Below, one piece after another: positions 21,960-34,034 of a stretch of 64,000 nucleotides of DNA. Numbering within the stretch: the stretch's first letter is position 1; each line of letters begins with the position of its first letter. Both the position numbers and the translations under genes were made by a program. Below the pieces are notes generated by a model. That model ran no database searches and was not told the origin of the DNA. It worked only from the letters and a program-made list of their open reading frames with translations. This DNA comes from Fallopia convolvulus (Eukaryota > Streptophyta > Magnoliopsida > Caryophyllales > Polygonaceae). Where the stretch lies: NCBI GenBank assembly GCA_964016875.1, contig OZ024721.1, positions 9,863,001 through 9,927,000 on the forward strand, read 5' to 3'.

Positions 21960-23940
21960 TAATCTTCATCGTTAACAGGAACGCCTCCTAGCTGCTCCGC
22001 AACATCCATCGAAGGCCCGTCACCTTTCTCAGGTACCTCGCCCGCGCTCAGACCGTGACCACCGTCTTCTTCTTCTACGCCCAGAGAAGCCAAAAGCTCG
22101 TCACCAGGGGCCGGTTGATCTGGAGGATAGCAATCATGAAAGGACGCGATCTCAGCATCCAAATCCTAGTCCGAATGCTCGCTAGCCGCGTACTGTTTGA
22201 TTGTCTCCACCCTAGGCATCATTGAACAGTAAGCCCCGATTTCTCTAGCCTCCTTAATGATCCTCTTGTTCTTGGCCTCGAGCTCAGCGATCTTGGATCG
22301 ATCCGACATAGCTTGGGAGGACTAACGCTTGACCGTCTCAGTAAGTTTCGCCAGCTTGCTCGCATCCGTCTTCTGGCGCTCAGCTGCCAGGTTAACTTCC
22401 CTCTCCAAAACGGCCTTTTCAGCGTCCCACCGGGCTTGATGTTCTCTAAAGGTCAGCTCCTCTTTGTCAACGGCATCCGCCACCCACAGAACGCCTTGCA
22501 AGGCCTACGCACCGAGATATGGTATTGCCCAAGATCAAAATAGAAAAAGAAAAAGGAAAAAAAGAAGAAAAGGAAGAGACGACAGAAGAAAGCGAACCTT
22601 CCAAATCGATAAACCTGTGTCCCTGACATGAATAGAGCGGGAGACATCCAAACCAGGTTTCTTTGAGCCGTGGGCACTGCGTAGTTTCTGCCACAAGTCT
22701 GAAGGACCTTTGTCGTCCAGATCAATGACTTCAGTAGCGTCGGGTGATGATCTATTAGCAGGGGTCACTTTCGCTACGACCTCTACCTTCACCTTTGGGT
22801 CCAAGGGGGGTCTCTTGTCATTTGATCGGAGCTTGCGCTGAATCAGGGCTGCTGCAGAAAAACTTCTCCCTAGAGACGAAGAAGTTTTTTAGAAGACAAG
22901 CGTTAGAATTCAAGAAAACAATCGCTGCCACATTCACAAGTAAAGAAGAGAGGCGCATACTGGTAGGGTTTTTAACAGGGCTCACAACCATGCCAACGAG
23001 TTTCCCAGACACCAGAGCGTTATCCTCGATCGTCTTCTCAAAGTTCCCTGAACCCGCATCATCCTCATCGTCCCTTGGATCACCAGTGACTGTCGTCGTC
23101 TTATTGCTAGACTCGCCCTCAAGCATTTGTTCCGCAGACCTCCGATATGTCCTTTTGGCCTCCGAAAGAGAAAAGAACTTTCTGCAAGATTCCGATTCCA
23201 GAACTTGGGTCTCCAGACTCGGCGGAACTGCACGAGGAATCTACAAAGTCAGAAAATTGAGAAGGAAGCAGTGCGAGAAAACAATTGGGGGTTGAGAATG
23301 AACTCAACTTGGTACATCTCCCCCAGAGTGGATTTCTCCACGAAAGTCAAAGAACGCAACTTGGTACATCTCCCCCAGAGTGGATTTCTCCACGAAAGTC
23401 AAAGAACGCAACTTGGTACATCTCCCCCAGAGTGGATTTCTCCACGAAAAAGAAGCGCGAAGCCCAATCTTTATCATTGACCTTCGATTACGGGATCAGA
23501 GGGTTCCTAGCATCTCGTGCATGAAGGGTGAAGCGTCCAGCCCTGAGGGGACAGACCCGATACACGCACAGGAGATCTTGCAATGTGAAGTCGATCTTCT
23601 CGCCCCGGCAGATTTCACCGACCTGGTACAAAATCTTCCATACCAACGGCATCAACTGCGCCGGAGAAACTCTGAGCGTCATCAAGAAGTTTAGGATCAG
23701 GGGAGAAAGGGAAAAGGGCTCTCAGGGTAAAGGGGTACTCCGGAAAGCAGACCCAACCCTCCTTGACCCAGTTAGCACCCTCGCATGTAGGGGTGTAGAA
23801 GTTGGTATCGGAGGGGAATCCATGGATTCGGACTAGAGTTTCCACCTCGTCCAAGGAAAGAGAGCAAGGGCGACATTCGTGTGGTTCGAGGATATGAGAA
23901 GATTCGAAGCCCATGTCTTTGACATTGGTGTTGGCCATGG
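21960..23940 (-). pseudogene. Antisense ORF of the Tat element (putative gypsy-type transposon protein), fragmented
   Basis: On the strand opposite to pol, an ATG at about 23937 opens a frame with DEVETLVRIHGFPSD, then GWVCFPEYPFTLRALFPFS, a pattern of the 'putative gypsy type transposon' family carried antisense in Tat elements. A frame change near 23660 leads into LMPLVWKILYQVGE. Beyond it lie the 52 bp triplication and, probably after introns, weakly conserved pieces towards 21960. Its role in the element is unknown. It matches in type the plus-strand regions at 29200-30895 and 51627-54310. Confidence 0.55.
23307..23450. repeat. 52 bp tandem triplication
   Basis: Nearly three copies start at 23307, 23359 and 23411, each beginning ACTTGGTACATCTCCCCCAG, with no visible change between the complete copies. 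The period is not a multiple of three, so expansion shifts the antisense frame. Confidence 0.9.
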
Positions 23941-24190
23941 AGGTTAACAACAGAGGAGTAAAATAAGAGTTAGAGAGAAGAGCAAGAAGACGATGAAGCA
24001 CGAAAGAGATGACGCGTACCTCCGAGGGGGTCTGGGGCGAGGCATTTAAAGCTTGAGTGATGGGACTCTTCAAGTTCTCGAGGGAGATCGAACGGACGGG
24101 TAACCACCACGTGGCACACGCTGCCTACGCTCACGCGGAAAATCCGATCCAAATCCTGCCTAAAAGATTTGGATCAGGATTTGGGGGTAT

Positions 24191-24643
24191 TGTTAGGCCC
24201 AAAAATCCATCGGCCCATCTGGTAATCCGAGCCCATAAGTACACGGAGAAGTCACCAGCCGTGCTGAACGAGACAAGATCTTGGAATGAGAGAAGTCCTC
24301 AGTCATCCGATGGAAGGAAGAAAGCATCCGTCACAGAGCGAAGAGATCTGTTCAGAAGACGCTGGTGAGAGTACTCCGAGCCTCTGATATAAGCGGGAAG
24401 TGGGAAGTTAGTTACAAGATGCGCCCTAGGAATCCGGAGATCGTGATACACGAGAAGTAACCGTTGTAGTTCAGATGTATATACGAAAAATTATGTATTT
24501 TGGGAAATAATCAAGAACAACACGAAAAAACCAATCGCTTGAGGAGATCATTGCTCTCTGTTTTTGTGAATTCCGTACTCATTTGAACTTGCAGTTTCCT
24601 TTGAATTCGATCGTGCCCCAATTCAGGGCAAAGGTTTGTTAAT
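24191..24643 (+). repeat. 3' LTR of the plus-strand Tat element, 3'-truncated
   Basis: It starts TGTTAGGCCC right after a polypurine tract and follows the 5' LTR with few differences until GTTTGTTAAT. The last about 19 bp of the LTR are missing. The next sequence (GGGTGAAGAT) is unrelated. Confidence 0.85.
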
Positions 24644-24950
24644 GGGTGAAGATAAAATGAGAGTTCACCGGCCTCACACCGAATTCATTCTTGTCGTCGC
24701 CGAACATGTTGGTGTCGTTGGTGGTGAGTAGCGGTCCAAGGATAACTCGCCATGGTTGTGTATTTGTGTTTTGCTCTAATACCATAACAAATAATTGAGG
24801 CTGTAAATTCTAACTTTTCTTCACAAACAAGTATTTATATTAGGATTACAAAAACTCGGACCCTAAGGCATTTTATATTTTCTCTATACAACAAATATAC
24901 TGATATATCTTTTTTGGTAGGAATATACTGATATATCTTTAATAACAATA
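24644..24950 (-). other. Possible remnant of a minus-strand element with initiator-tRNA-Met-type primer site
   Basis: GCTCTAATACCATAACAA near 24772 is the reverse complement of a TGGTATTAGAGC primer site, one base from the common TGGTATCAGAGC. No LTR pair or coding motif could be assigned, so this is only a hint of an old element. Confidence 0.3.
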
Positions 24951-24959
24951 CACATTATT

Positions 24960-25375
24960 TATTATTTAACTCAGATTTAATAAATTTAATTCCAACTTTG
25001 CTTTGTCCAATTGAAGTGGTGTATGAAATAGAAAATTGTCCTAGATACTTAGTCTATGAGTAAATTAATGAATTCAAGGAGTAAATTTGGAAAATTTTGT
25101 TAAATATATCTTGTTTTAAAAATTCCGCCTTGGTACTGGAAAATTAATTCCAATCCTTTTAGCTTTTCCACTCACTCAAGTCTCTGTTTAGGCCTGTATA
25201 AGCAACCATTTAGGCCGCTTAAATTGCCAAGGCGCTAGATATCCCATCTCTACTTAGGTCCGTTTAATTTTCTTAGAACATTGCAAATATATCTTAGTTG
25301 ACAAGTTTTTTCAATGAAAAATAGAAGTTATAATTACATGTAAATTTTAATAGTGGGATTATTTAACAAAATGAT
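24960..25375 (+). repeat. Direct repeat, copy 2
   Basis: This is the second copy of the sequence at 14560-15020, in the same orientation and clearly diverged. It lies about 320 bp beyond the right edge of the Tat element. Confidence 0.7.
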
Positions 25376-28300
25376 TCAATTTTTCATTGCATTAATCACA
25401 CAAATGTTGGAAATTTCTTACCTCTTGTCTGTTGACGTCTTTCATTCATTTCCAAAGTGCAATAACCTCAATGTAATTATCGAGTTGTGTCCACAAAATT
25501 CAGCTTCATAACTCTCAACCTATTCTGTCCTAAATGATTTACCAGGACCCTAGCGACAGGCTCGCTCAACTAGGGGCCAATGCAGAGGAAAAACGACTAG
25601 GGTTGAACCGAGGCTTAATATTTATCGCAACGGACGGAGCCCTTTATCGAATTTTGAGGCTTATAAATAGATTATCTTAGGGTTTTATTTACTTATCCAC
25701 AATTTTTTTAAAAAAAAAACTACAAATGACGATTCGTTCTAAATTCGCTTTTCTCTTCTTTTCTTTTATTGTTCGTCAAATCACTCGGAATTCACAAAAC
25801 TTTCCTATGTTATTTCTTATCAAATATCCAATATCACCGTGTTTCTTCACACCAACAAAATTGCGTAAAACCCTTGTTTAAGTTTTTCCAACTGTCTTTA
25901 ATTTTCTTACTTTGTTGTTTAGGATGTTTTGTTGTTATGGTTTCATCATAGTTGATGTCAAATATTTTGGCTTGGTTCCGTGGATAGCTTTAGATTTACG
26001 CTTGGCAAGTGTTATCCAACAATAAGGTAATTTTATTGTAGGCTTTTTTATGTTTAATTTATCTCAAAATTCTAATGATTTGTTTAATATCATTTTTAGT
26101 TAGACTAGTCTTAGTTTTCGTGTTTAGTATATGACTTTATAAAATTATTATATTATTTATTTATATTTGTTAAATTTTGATTAAATTAATATATGTGAGG
26201 ATATTTTTAAAAAACTATATGCATTATCTATATATATAAAAACTATCATTTTAAAAAATAATTATTAAAAGTTGATTTAGGTAAAGATATTTTTAAAACA
26301 TTATACATATCTTATCTAAAAAAATTTATCCAAAAATAAAGCTAATATATGGATTGATTGTTTTGTTTAATATATAAATATAATTAAATAAAAATATTTT
26401 GATTTAATTTTAACTAATTAAATTGATTTAAAAAAAATGGATGATGTGGTTTAATGTGGGGCCATTTTATATATTATTTTAACCTCTGTTTTAGTATAAA
26501 GTAATGATGATTGGAGTAAATTTTATATTCAAGTCAACGTTTATAAATCTAGTGCTATCGATTTTTATACTTTGTGGGCTGTGATTCAACTATATCTAGT
26601 TTTATCTCTCATAAATTAAATCTAATTTTATGTCAATTTTAAAAAAAGAAGTACGACTTAGTAATTAAAAGTTTGAAAGGATGAAATCATGGAAAAGGCA
26701 CATGATGACTAATTAAAATGGAGGTCATGTCTAATAGCCATTTAAGAGACAAGGATGTTACATCAATGGGCAACCTATGAAGTTACTTTCAAACTTCAAA
26801 GTGAAAAGAAAGTTGAAAGGTATTCCCTACCACTTTCATTATCAAAGTCCTCTAGATATTGTCATTCTTCTTCCGTAGAGTGCTTGGTCCAAAGATGGCC
26901 ACATCTCCACTTTCATTTGCTTAGTGCTTTTCTCATGTTTTTATATTCCAACTTTACTTAATTAATAGGTACTATCAACAAAAAAATATTTTTTTTTCAT
27001 CAAGGAAAAAACTCTATGATAAAATCACAATGAATTAGGCAACATGGTTTTTCCATAATGTTTCTAGGTTAGTATTTACTTCTCTAAGATTGGAGATAGA
27101 AAAGCTACTAAGCTAGTAGAACAGTTTTTATGTAACTCGCCCACCTCAAGTGAGATTCAAATTTTTTTTATTCGAAAAGTGATTAAATGGACTCCATCTT
27201 GTGAATGATGATAATCCTTGTTGATAGGGTCATTAAGATCTTTATCATATGCGATTTTCAAAGATGTAGTTCAGTTTACAATGTAATTACCCACAATATT
27301 AGTCTCCTTAAAACACAAGAAATATGAAAAGTCACAAATTGTCAAAGGTAAAAAATCAAGTTGAGTCAGAGTAACCCTAATAGTTTTTCTAAATATTTCT
27401 TCAAAATAGGGAAACAAAAATCATTTTGTCTAAAAAATATTTGCTCAAACTCTAACGACTTCTTTATTTTAGAAAATGCAACATTTATTATTGTGTGATA
27501 ACTTATTAATTTACTAATCAAGCCAATCATAAATCTTTTTTACTCTCTCTATCTCCATCCATTATAGAGAATTGCTATCTTTCCTAAATTAAGGGTAAAA
27601 ACTTGATATTTTTTTCCTCTTTCTCCATTATAGAGAACAAGATGGGGAAATTGTTGGGTTAAAAAAATGCTCATGCTTCCTGAAAAGTTCAAATTTCAAG
27701 ATTTGGGAAAGCTGTTGGGGTTGCTCTAAGATTCAGTTCACTTTTATATAGCGTTGTTTTCTTTGTATATTGTTAAGAATATACTTATGTATATACATGT
27801 ATCTTTATATTTTATACCACCCTTTGAACTCGTCAAAAATGGGGTTTCATTGAAGGAACAATCAAGCATCCGAAGGAAGGATCGATTGAACTTGGTGAAT
27901 AGTTCACGATTAATCGATCCAATGATGATTTCGTGGATATTGAATAGGTGAAAACAATAAACCAATCTTGTGTTTGACCATATGTCATATTTGGAAAATG
28001 TCGAGGACTTGTAGGATGATATAAAAGAGAGATATTATGTGGTCAATGACTCGAGAACCAAATAAATTTGATGCAAGTTGGAAAGAGCAAGAAAAAAGCG
28101 CTTCCAATCATGACCGGCTATGTAGAACTCGTCCACAACGACCCAAATTCAATGTCTTTGTGTGGTCATTGCACTTGCAATGTTAAGGGTAAAGTAGCAA
28201 TGAGACGTGAAGAAGAGAATGTAAATCAATTATTAATAGGACCGAATGACGTGGTTTACAAAATCGCTTGATCTACCTTGTTGGCTATGGAGCATCCCCC

Positions 28301-28546
28301 AATACTTAAGAAGGTTTATTCAACCCTTTTCCAAGAGGAAAGGGTTTGAATAAGGGATCAAGTGAAAGATAAAAAAGAAAATTAGCCGGATCACTGGATC
28401 GGATACGAATCAGACCGTCGAACCCCCGAAAGACTGGGACATACAATGCAACGTACTTGTGCAAGTTGTACACCCATGCTTTCACACAAGACTTCGTCAA
28501 CTTAAGTTGCTTTTGAGATGTTGGAAAAAATTATTTAGAGTTTTTC
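25376..28546. other. AT-rich intergenic DNA, nothing recognised
   Basis: Short frames on both strands (for example 25769-25951, 26755-26961, 27754-27951, 28068-28271) show no domain or codon pattern I know. The 28068-28271 frame has two Cys pairs (LCGHCTCNV) but no family match that I can name. No RNA gene was seen. Confidence 0.5.
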
Positions 28547-28960
28547 TTATGTTTTTAGTGGACATATTTCCCTAAGTTGTTTTTGCAAATTATCAAGGTT
28601 ATGTTTTGAGTCATATTTGGTTATGTTTTCACTAAATATCCTCCTCCTCCTCCTCTTCTTCTTCTTCTTTGTTTGACTTCTTTGAATCTTTGACTCCTCA
28701 AATGCTGAGTCACTATCATCTTTAGGAGCATGATGTACAATTGAATTCCTCATGGGCAACTCCTCTTCCATACTCTCAAGCATATTCTTTTCATCTTTCA
28801 AACTAGATAATACCATTGATGAATCTGGAGAAGAAGTACTTAGGCTAGCATCTAGAACAACTGACTTTTTTCCTTTAACACTTACAATGGCTTTCTTCAC
28901 AATTTTGTCAAAATGAGTATCATCCTCTTCATGAGCATAGTAAGAATCTATTACAAACAT
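28547..28960 (-). pseudogene. Unrecognised 137-codon ORF, acidic/Ser-rich then Lys/Arg-rich
   Basis: The N-terminal part is acidic (HEEDDTHFDK), the middle Ser-rich, and about residues 92-106 form a basic run (TKKKKKRRRRRIF) encoded by a TCC/TTC simple repeat on the plus strand. Sequence upstream on the same strand (28960-29100) looks protein-like in another frame, suggesting a frameshifted fragment of a longer gene. I do not recognise it. It lies beside a decayed Tat element, so capture or remnant status is possible. Confidence 0.3.
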
Positions 28961-29199
28961 CTCCTCATCATAGCCTCTTGATTCAAAATTGGTTTTGCTT
29001 CATTGTTTGTATCAGCTAATGTAACATCCAATATATTATGCTCAAGAGCTTCCTCTGAAAACCAACACACATCATGTGGACTTGCAGACGACCTTAATCT
29101 TTTCATAAACTATAAACGAAAAGTTGGCATGGGCTCATACACCCACATCTGCATTAAAACTAAAAGTTTTTCTATCCTATGCCCCAATCTGGTAAAATC

Positions 29200-30895
29200 T
29201 GGCGTCTTGTCTCCTTCCCAACGTAGGGTTAGTAGCTCCGTTGATCTTTCCGCCTTTGCTTTCTCAGTTGGCTTTCCTTCCTCTGCCGTTGTTTACACCC
29301 CAAGAAGAGGTGAATGGGTTGACGCGTTTTGTGATGGGTGGGTATGTCTTTTCGAGTACCCTTTTCACATAGGTCATCGTTTCCCCTTATCTCCCGTAGC
29401 CATTGATTTTCTTTAAACCCTAGATATCACCCCTGGTCAGTTATTGCTAGAGCATGGAGAATTCTTGTTGTCGTTGATTTTCAGTGCTCAACTCACAATA
29501 TCCCTATTTGTGCAAAATACCTTCTCCACGCATATTTCTTATCTAGAAGCGGGGAATGTCGTTTTACTCTTAAAACCCATAGGGGCACTTTAGACCTAAT
29601 TCTCGATGTTTCGAAACATGATTGAGGCTAGATTAATAAGTTTTTCTTTGTCGAAAAATCTTCCCTTGGAATTGATTGTGATTACATTAGATCCCAGTGC
29701 AACTTGTCAGGTAACGTGCTATTCATTTTTGGAGGTTTTAACTCGTTTGATCACTCTTTCTTACTTTGCATAGTGGATATCGGCTTGTTGAGAACTCGAG
29801 AAGCATATGCAAGGATTATAAACCAGATTCGCAGTTTGCCTCCTATAGAAAGGTCCTATTCCGAAGTCTTAAAACTTTGTGTGGGTTCAGAAGATTCCGA
29901 AATGATAAGTAAGTCGTCACCCTCTTGCTTCCCTCTATGTTTATTCTTTCTTCTACTTCTCACACCTCTTCTGGATGCTTGCAGGTTCTAGGACGATGAG
30001 GTATGGTGCCAAATGCTATGTCTACTCTGGGATGTGTTAAAGCTAGAAAGAAAAGAAAAGCCGACACCGCCCCTTTTGCGATAGACACTTTGTTGACCAT
30101 TACTCGTCCTCCTAAGCCATCATCCAAACCTTCCAAAGGGGCTTCTTCATCTAAGCAAGGGTTCTCCCCCAATCTGTCAGATCTCCTTGGCATAATGATG
30201 GAACTTGATCATCTGGCGGAGAAATATCTCGAGGCCATATTTCCTCTCTGTGTTATTGGACCTCGTGAGGGAGTTGATCAGTCGTTGATGGTTGACACCT
30301 TTGGAGAGGCTTTGGCAGCCCAATGGTAGGTATCCTTGTACTTTGCGACTTTATTTCATTTGTTGATTTATTATTTCATTCTTTGCTTTATAGTATTGCT
30401 ATGGCTTTAAGGTGTTGACAACTTTTGACTTTCTGTAGAGCCTTCAAGTTACCCTTGTGGCCTATAATTAACCTGCTTAAGGACATGCCACCAAAGTTGT
30501 CTCGTGTGGAGACTGGGTTGCTTTTGGAAAAGAAGCGTAGCGAGCTTCTAAATTTCAAGAAGGGTGGCTTGGAGATGAAGGTTCGTGAGCTGAACAAAGT
30601 TGTTGACGACTTAAAGGTCTATCTCAAGACTGTTGGTGAAGGAAGCATCTTTGCCAAAGGAGATGGAGGATTTCGTAGATTATTGGTCATTTAGAGCTCG
30701 TGTCGAAGCAATGGAGGAATTTGTAGCAGGTAAGCACCTTGCTTAGGATCTTGTGAAGGAGAGGAATGAATTTGAAGCTATGTAACCGTTTGATTCTCCC
30801 AGGAAGTTCATGGCGATGATAGCCGCCGAAGCAGCACTCCCTGAAGCTGAGGATGGAAAGGAAGAGAAGGATGTTGGTGTCATGTTGGAAAAATA
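29200..30895 (+). pseudogene. Antisense Tat ORF with introns, degraded
   Basis: The plus strand encodes VDLSAFAFSVGFPSS, then GWVCLFEYPFHIGHRFPLSP, as in the antisense Tat protein family. A stop at 29414 and frame changes follow. Two introns with consensus borders are visible: about 29910-29984 (GTAAGT to GCAG) and about 30329-30439 (GTAGGT to TGTAG). The second comes after a Met/Trp-ending block, as in the homologous gene at 51627-54310. Downstream (30440-30690) is a short coiled-coil-like stretch rich in K/E/L. Confidence 0.5.
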
Positions 30896-31614
30896 ATGAA
30901 GTTTTTCCTTATTCTTGAACAATGTTTTGCGTAGCCTAGGCGTTTAGGCTTTTAAACTTTTATGACTTGGATGGCCATATGTTTTGGCCTTATTTTGGAT
31001 TTCGGATGGTTTGGATCATGTGGCCTAATGTTGTTTATAGAGGCAAATGTTTTTCTAGCATGTTTATGTTATATTGTGTGTTTGCTTTGTCTTTGTTCGT
31101 GTTTGTTTTGTAGGTATTACAAGAGCGATCTTCGGATAGACCACGATGTTATTTTAGGTGTAATGTGTTCGTGGGTTAAAAGCACTTGTGTATAGAATCA
31201 TAAGGAGACATATATGTAACATGTTAACACAAAGATGAAAAGAATGTAATGCAATATTTATTAATGAAATAAAATATGCCTAAGTGTACATCTCTTTGTG
31301 TTGTTATTGATACTTAAGTTTTCCTCTTGTTCTAAGATAAGATCTCCTCTTGTTCTAGAGTATCATAGGTAGTCTCAACTTTAGCATCTTCAACTAGTCT
31401 TGTGTGCATGTCGACCTGTGTGAAAGGCGGGCCTGTTTGAAAGGCGGACATGTGTTTAGGTTGTAACATCACAAGGCGTCCCTTGTTAGTTTTAGAAATC
31501 AAGCATCTATGGACAATACGTAATATGTAAAAGAGTATGCTTAATGTTATAAAAGAAATGGGTTAATTACCTCATCCTTGGCTTAGTGTGTATCTCAACA
31601 TGTTTAAAGGCAAC

Positions 31615-32452
31615 TTAGAAATGATAGAGCTTCAAATGTGTCGCATTCCAACTTCTCGAAACAAGTTTCCCGTCCACCGATACTAACTCGTCAGCACCTT
31701 GCCCGAGGGCTTTAGTGATTATGTATGGGCTTTCCCAGTTTGCAACCAATTTCCAACGTTCAAATTTTGAGTATTTTGGAAAGTCGTTCGCAATATCCAA
31801 TCCCCTACTTTGAAAGCCTTTAACCTTACACTTTTGTTGTAACTTTGCGCTATCCTTGTTTGTAGACTGCTAGGTGAATAGATGTATCATCTCGCATTTC
31901 ATCAATGGTGTCGAGATGATGAAACATGTTATCACGATTGGCTTCTTCCCTGGTCAACCCATAACGTACCGTTAGGATTGATACTTCAACTAGAAGTATC
32001 GCTTCACAAATATACACTAGCGAGAAAGGAATATGTCATGTTGCTATGTTTGGAGTTGTACGGTCGGACCATAGAATTAGTGGTAACTCGTCTACCCAAC
32101 GTCCCTTTGCTTCTATAAGAGGTTTCATCAAATTATTCATGATCACATTATTACTAGCCTCTACTTGTCCATTATCTTGTGGGTAACGTGGTGTCGACAT
32201 TACAAGCTGAATGTTGTAACACTGACAGAATGATCTCGTCTTTTCACTGATGAATTGTGATCCGTTGTCGTAGAGAATGGTGGATAGAATACCAAATCTT
32301 CTCAAGATGTTGCGCTTAATAAAGGATAAAACTTGAGTGTCCTTGATCTCTTTGAATGTCTCCACTTCGATCCACTTATAAAAGTAATCCATCATTGTCA
32401 AGATATAAAAACGCTGTCCTAATGATGGAGGTAACTTGCCCACGATATCCAT
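31615..32452 (-). pseudogene. Tat integrase core and C-terminal part
   Basis: The core segment (32452 to 32036) has MDIVGKLPPS, YDNGSQFISE and NGQVEASNNVI, giving the three acidic positions of the DDE active site. The C-terminal piece (31800 to 31615) has WKLVANWESPYIITKALGQG and ends WNATHLKLYHF, typical of the Tat C-terminus. Between them the frame is broken. A decayed zinc-binding part lies upstream, up to about 32850. Confidence 0.75.
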
Positions 32453-32847
32453 TCCTCACTTCATGAAAGGCCATAGGGAAAGACATCAGATGGAATAACT
32501 CTGTGTAGCTGATGCGAGAATGGTTCGTGACGCTGGAACACATGATACTTCTTTGTAAAGTCGATTACATCTTTGTTCATCATGGGCTAGCAATAGCTCA
32601 TCGTGCTAGCTTTTCTTGCCAAATTGCAACGCCAAATGTGATTTCCACATTCAGCATCGTGAAGATCTCGTAACACTATTTTCACTTTGCTTTTCTTGAC
32701 ACACATGTCGTATAAACCTAAAGACATCCACTTGAACAGAATGTTATCTTTAACCGCAAAAGTAGATGCTTTTACTTGTAATTGCTGAGCAACTTCTTTA
32801 TCGTCTAGTAAAACTCCATCAAGTATTCATCTCATGAAAGGCATTAC

Positions 32848-33427
32848 TCATGATGATGAAGTGTTATCTTCCTTAACTTCTAACATGTCGATGTCTTTGT
32901 TGATTGACGGTGCATCCAAATGTAAGAAAGGAATTTTTTCGTACTCCCTAGGGTCGATAACTGACCCCAAATTAGCCAGTGCATTAGCTTGTGTATTGGC
33001 ATCCTGAGGAACTTGCCGGATTTGAAAATGTTGAAAACATTTGATAATACTTTGTACTTTTTCCAAGTATGTTGTCATCTTTGAATCTCTGGCAGCATAA
33101 GAACTTGTTACTTGATTCACACTAAGTAACGAGTCACAAATTACCTCAATTTCCGAGCATTCAAATCTTTAGCAATGGTAAGCCCCGCTATGAGCGCCTC
33201 GTATTCTACTTCATTATTCTCGGCTTTGAACATACATCGCACGACTTGGGGGGCTATTCTACCCCCCGTGGTGACTTTAACACTACCCCCAACCCTACAC
33301 CAACCTAGTTGGAAGCTCCATTTGTATATTGTAACGACCTTTTAGGTCGTAACTTGTCATTGACTTGTAATAGCTCTTGTAACTTATCGTCGAGTTGGGA
33401 AGGAGTGAAGTCAACCGCAAAATCAGC
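32848..33427 (-). pseudogene. Tat second RNase H domain
   Basis: From high to low coordinates it contains LADFAVDFTPS, TNGASN (TDGASN in relatives, so the first Asp is lost), then NNEVEYEALIAGLTIAKDL across frame changes and NQVTSSYAARDSKM. It ends in the NTQANALANLGS block. The solo LTR at 33433-34034 is inserted immediately before the ADF segment. Confidence 0.7.
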
Positions 33428-33432
33428 CAAAG

Positions 33433-34034
33433 TGATACGTTACGCCTTTTGGGTGGATCACAAGGGTACCCGATCTAGGCTAGAGTTGCCGTAATTCTTC
33501 TTTAACGATCCAACCCACAATGTAGGGTCGGATTGGTGCGATCAGCGTAGCACCAAAGGATAGATGACTTGAAGAGACGAGTCTAGGGCTGAATAGGCCA
33601 AAGTGGAAGCTAGAACAATTGGATAAAATAAAAGATAAATGTGACGTCGGGCCTAAGAGAAGGTGGAATCCTCAACTTAACAATCTTAGACTTTAATTCA
33701 TTTGGACGTAAATAAAACTGATTACAAGCATAGGTGTATATAGAGCTAGAACTACTCCTAACCTATCTAGGAAAGCTCTTAAAGATAACAAAACAAGCTA
33801 AAAGATAAAATCTCTAGAAGTCCTAAAACCTTAGGCTAAGTCAAGTGAAACACCCTTGACTCTCACCTAAACCAAAAGATACTATAAAAGGAAAGTCTTA
33901 AAACGTAACTACTAAATATAGAAATATCTAATAATAAGCTAAAAATAGTAAGATCTCGATCCAAGTAGGATGCCAAGGTCTTGGACGCCTCTGGATCATT
34001 GGGACTTGATATGGGCATAGGCATGAACGCATCA
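33433..34034. repeat. Solo LTR inserted in Tat RNase H
   Basis: The 602 bp insertion begins TGATACGTTACG and ends ACGCATCA. It interrupts the sequence between the first RNase H (YEPRTAM) and ALADF. Flanking pentamers CAAAG (33428-33432) and CAACG (34035-34039) match at four of five positions, and removing the insert and one pentamer restores the Tat coding order. No coding region is present. The family is unidentified. Confidence 0.7.

Larger units (their letters stand above)
15031..24643 (+). mobile_element. Decayed full-length Tat-lineage Ty3/gypsy element
   Basis: 5' LTR 15031-15502 and a 3' LTR from 24191 both start TGTTAGGCCC. A primer site TTTGGCGCCCACCG follows the 5' LTR and a polypurine tract (GATTTGGGGGTAT) precedes the 3' LTR. 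The internal order is gag, protease, RT, RNase H, second RNase H, integrase, then a minus-strand ORF region, which is the Tat layout. The 3' LTR stops at 24643, about 19 bp short of the 5' LTR end, and no 5 bp target duplication is found, so the right edge was eroded after insertion. Confidence 0.88.

Noticed and set aside
27744..28500. Several 60-75 codon ORFs as possible small genes
   Set aside because: No domain, start context or conservation clue; length is expected by chance in this composition.
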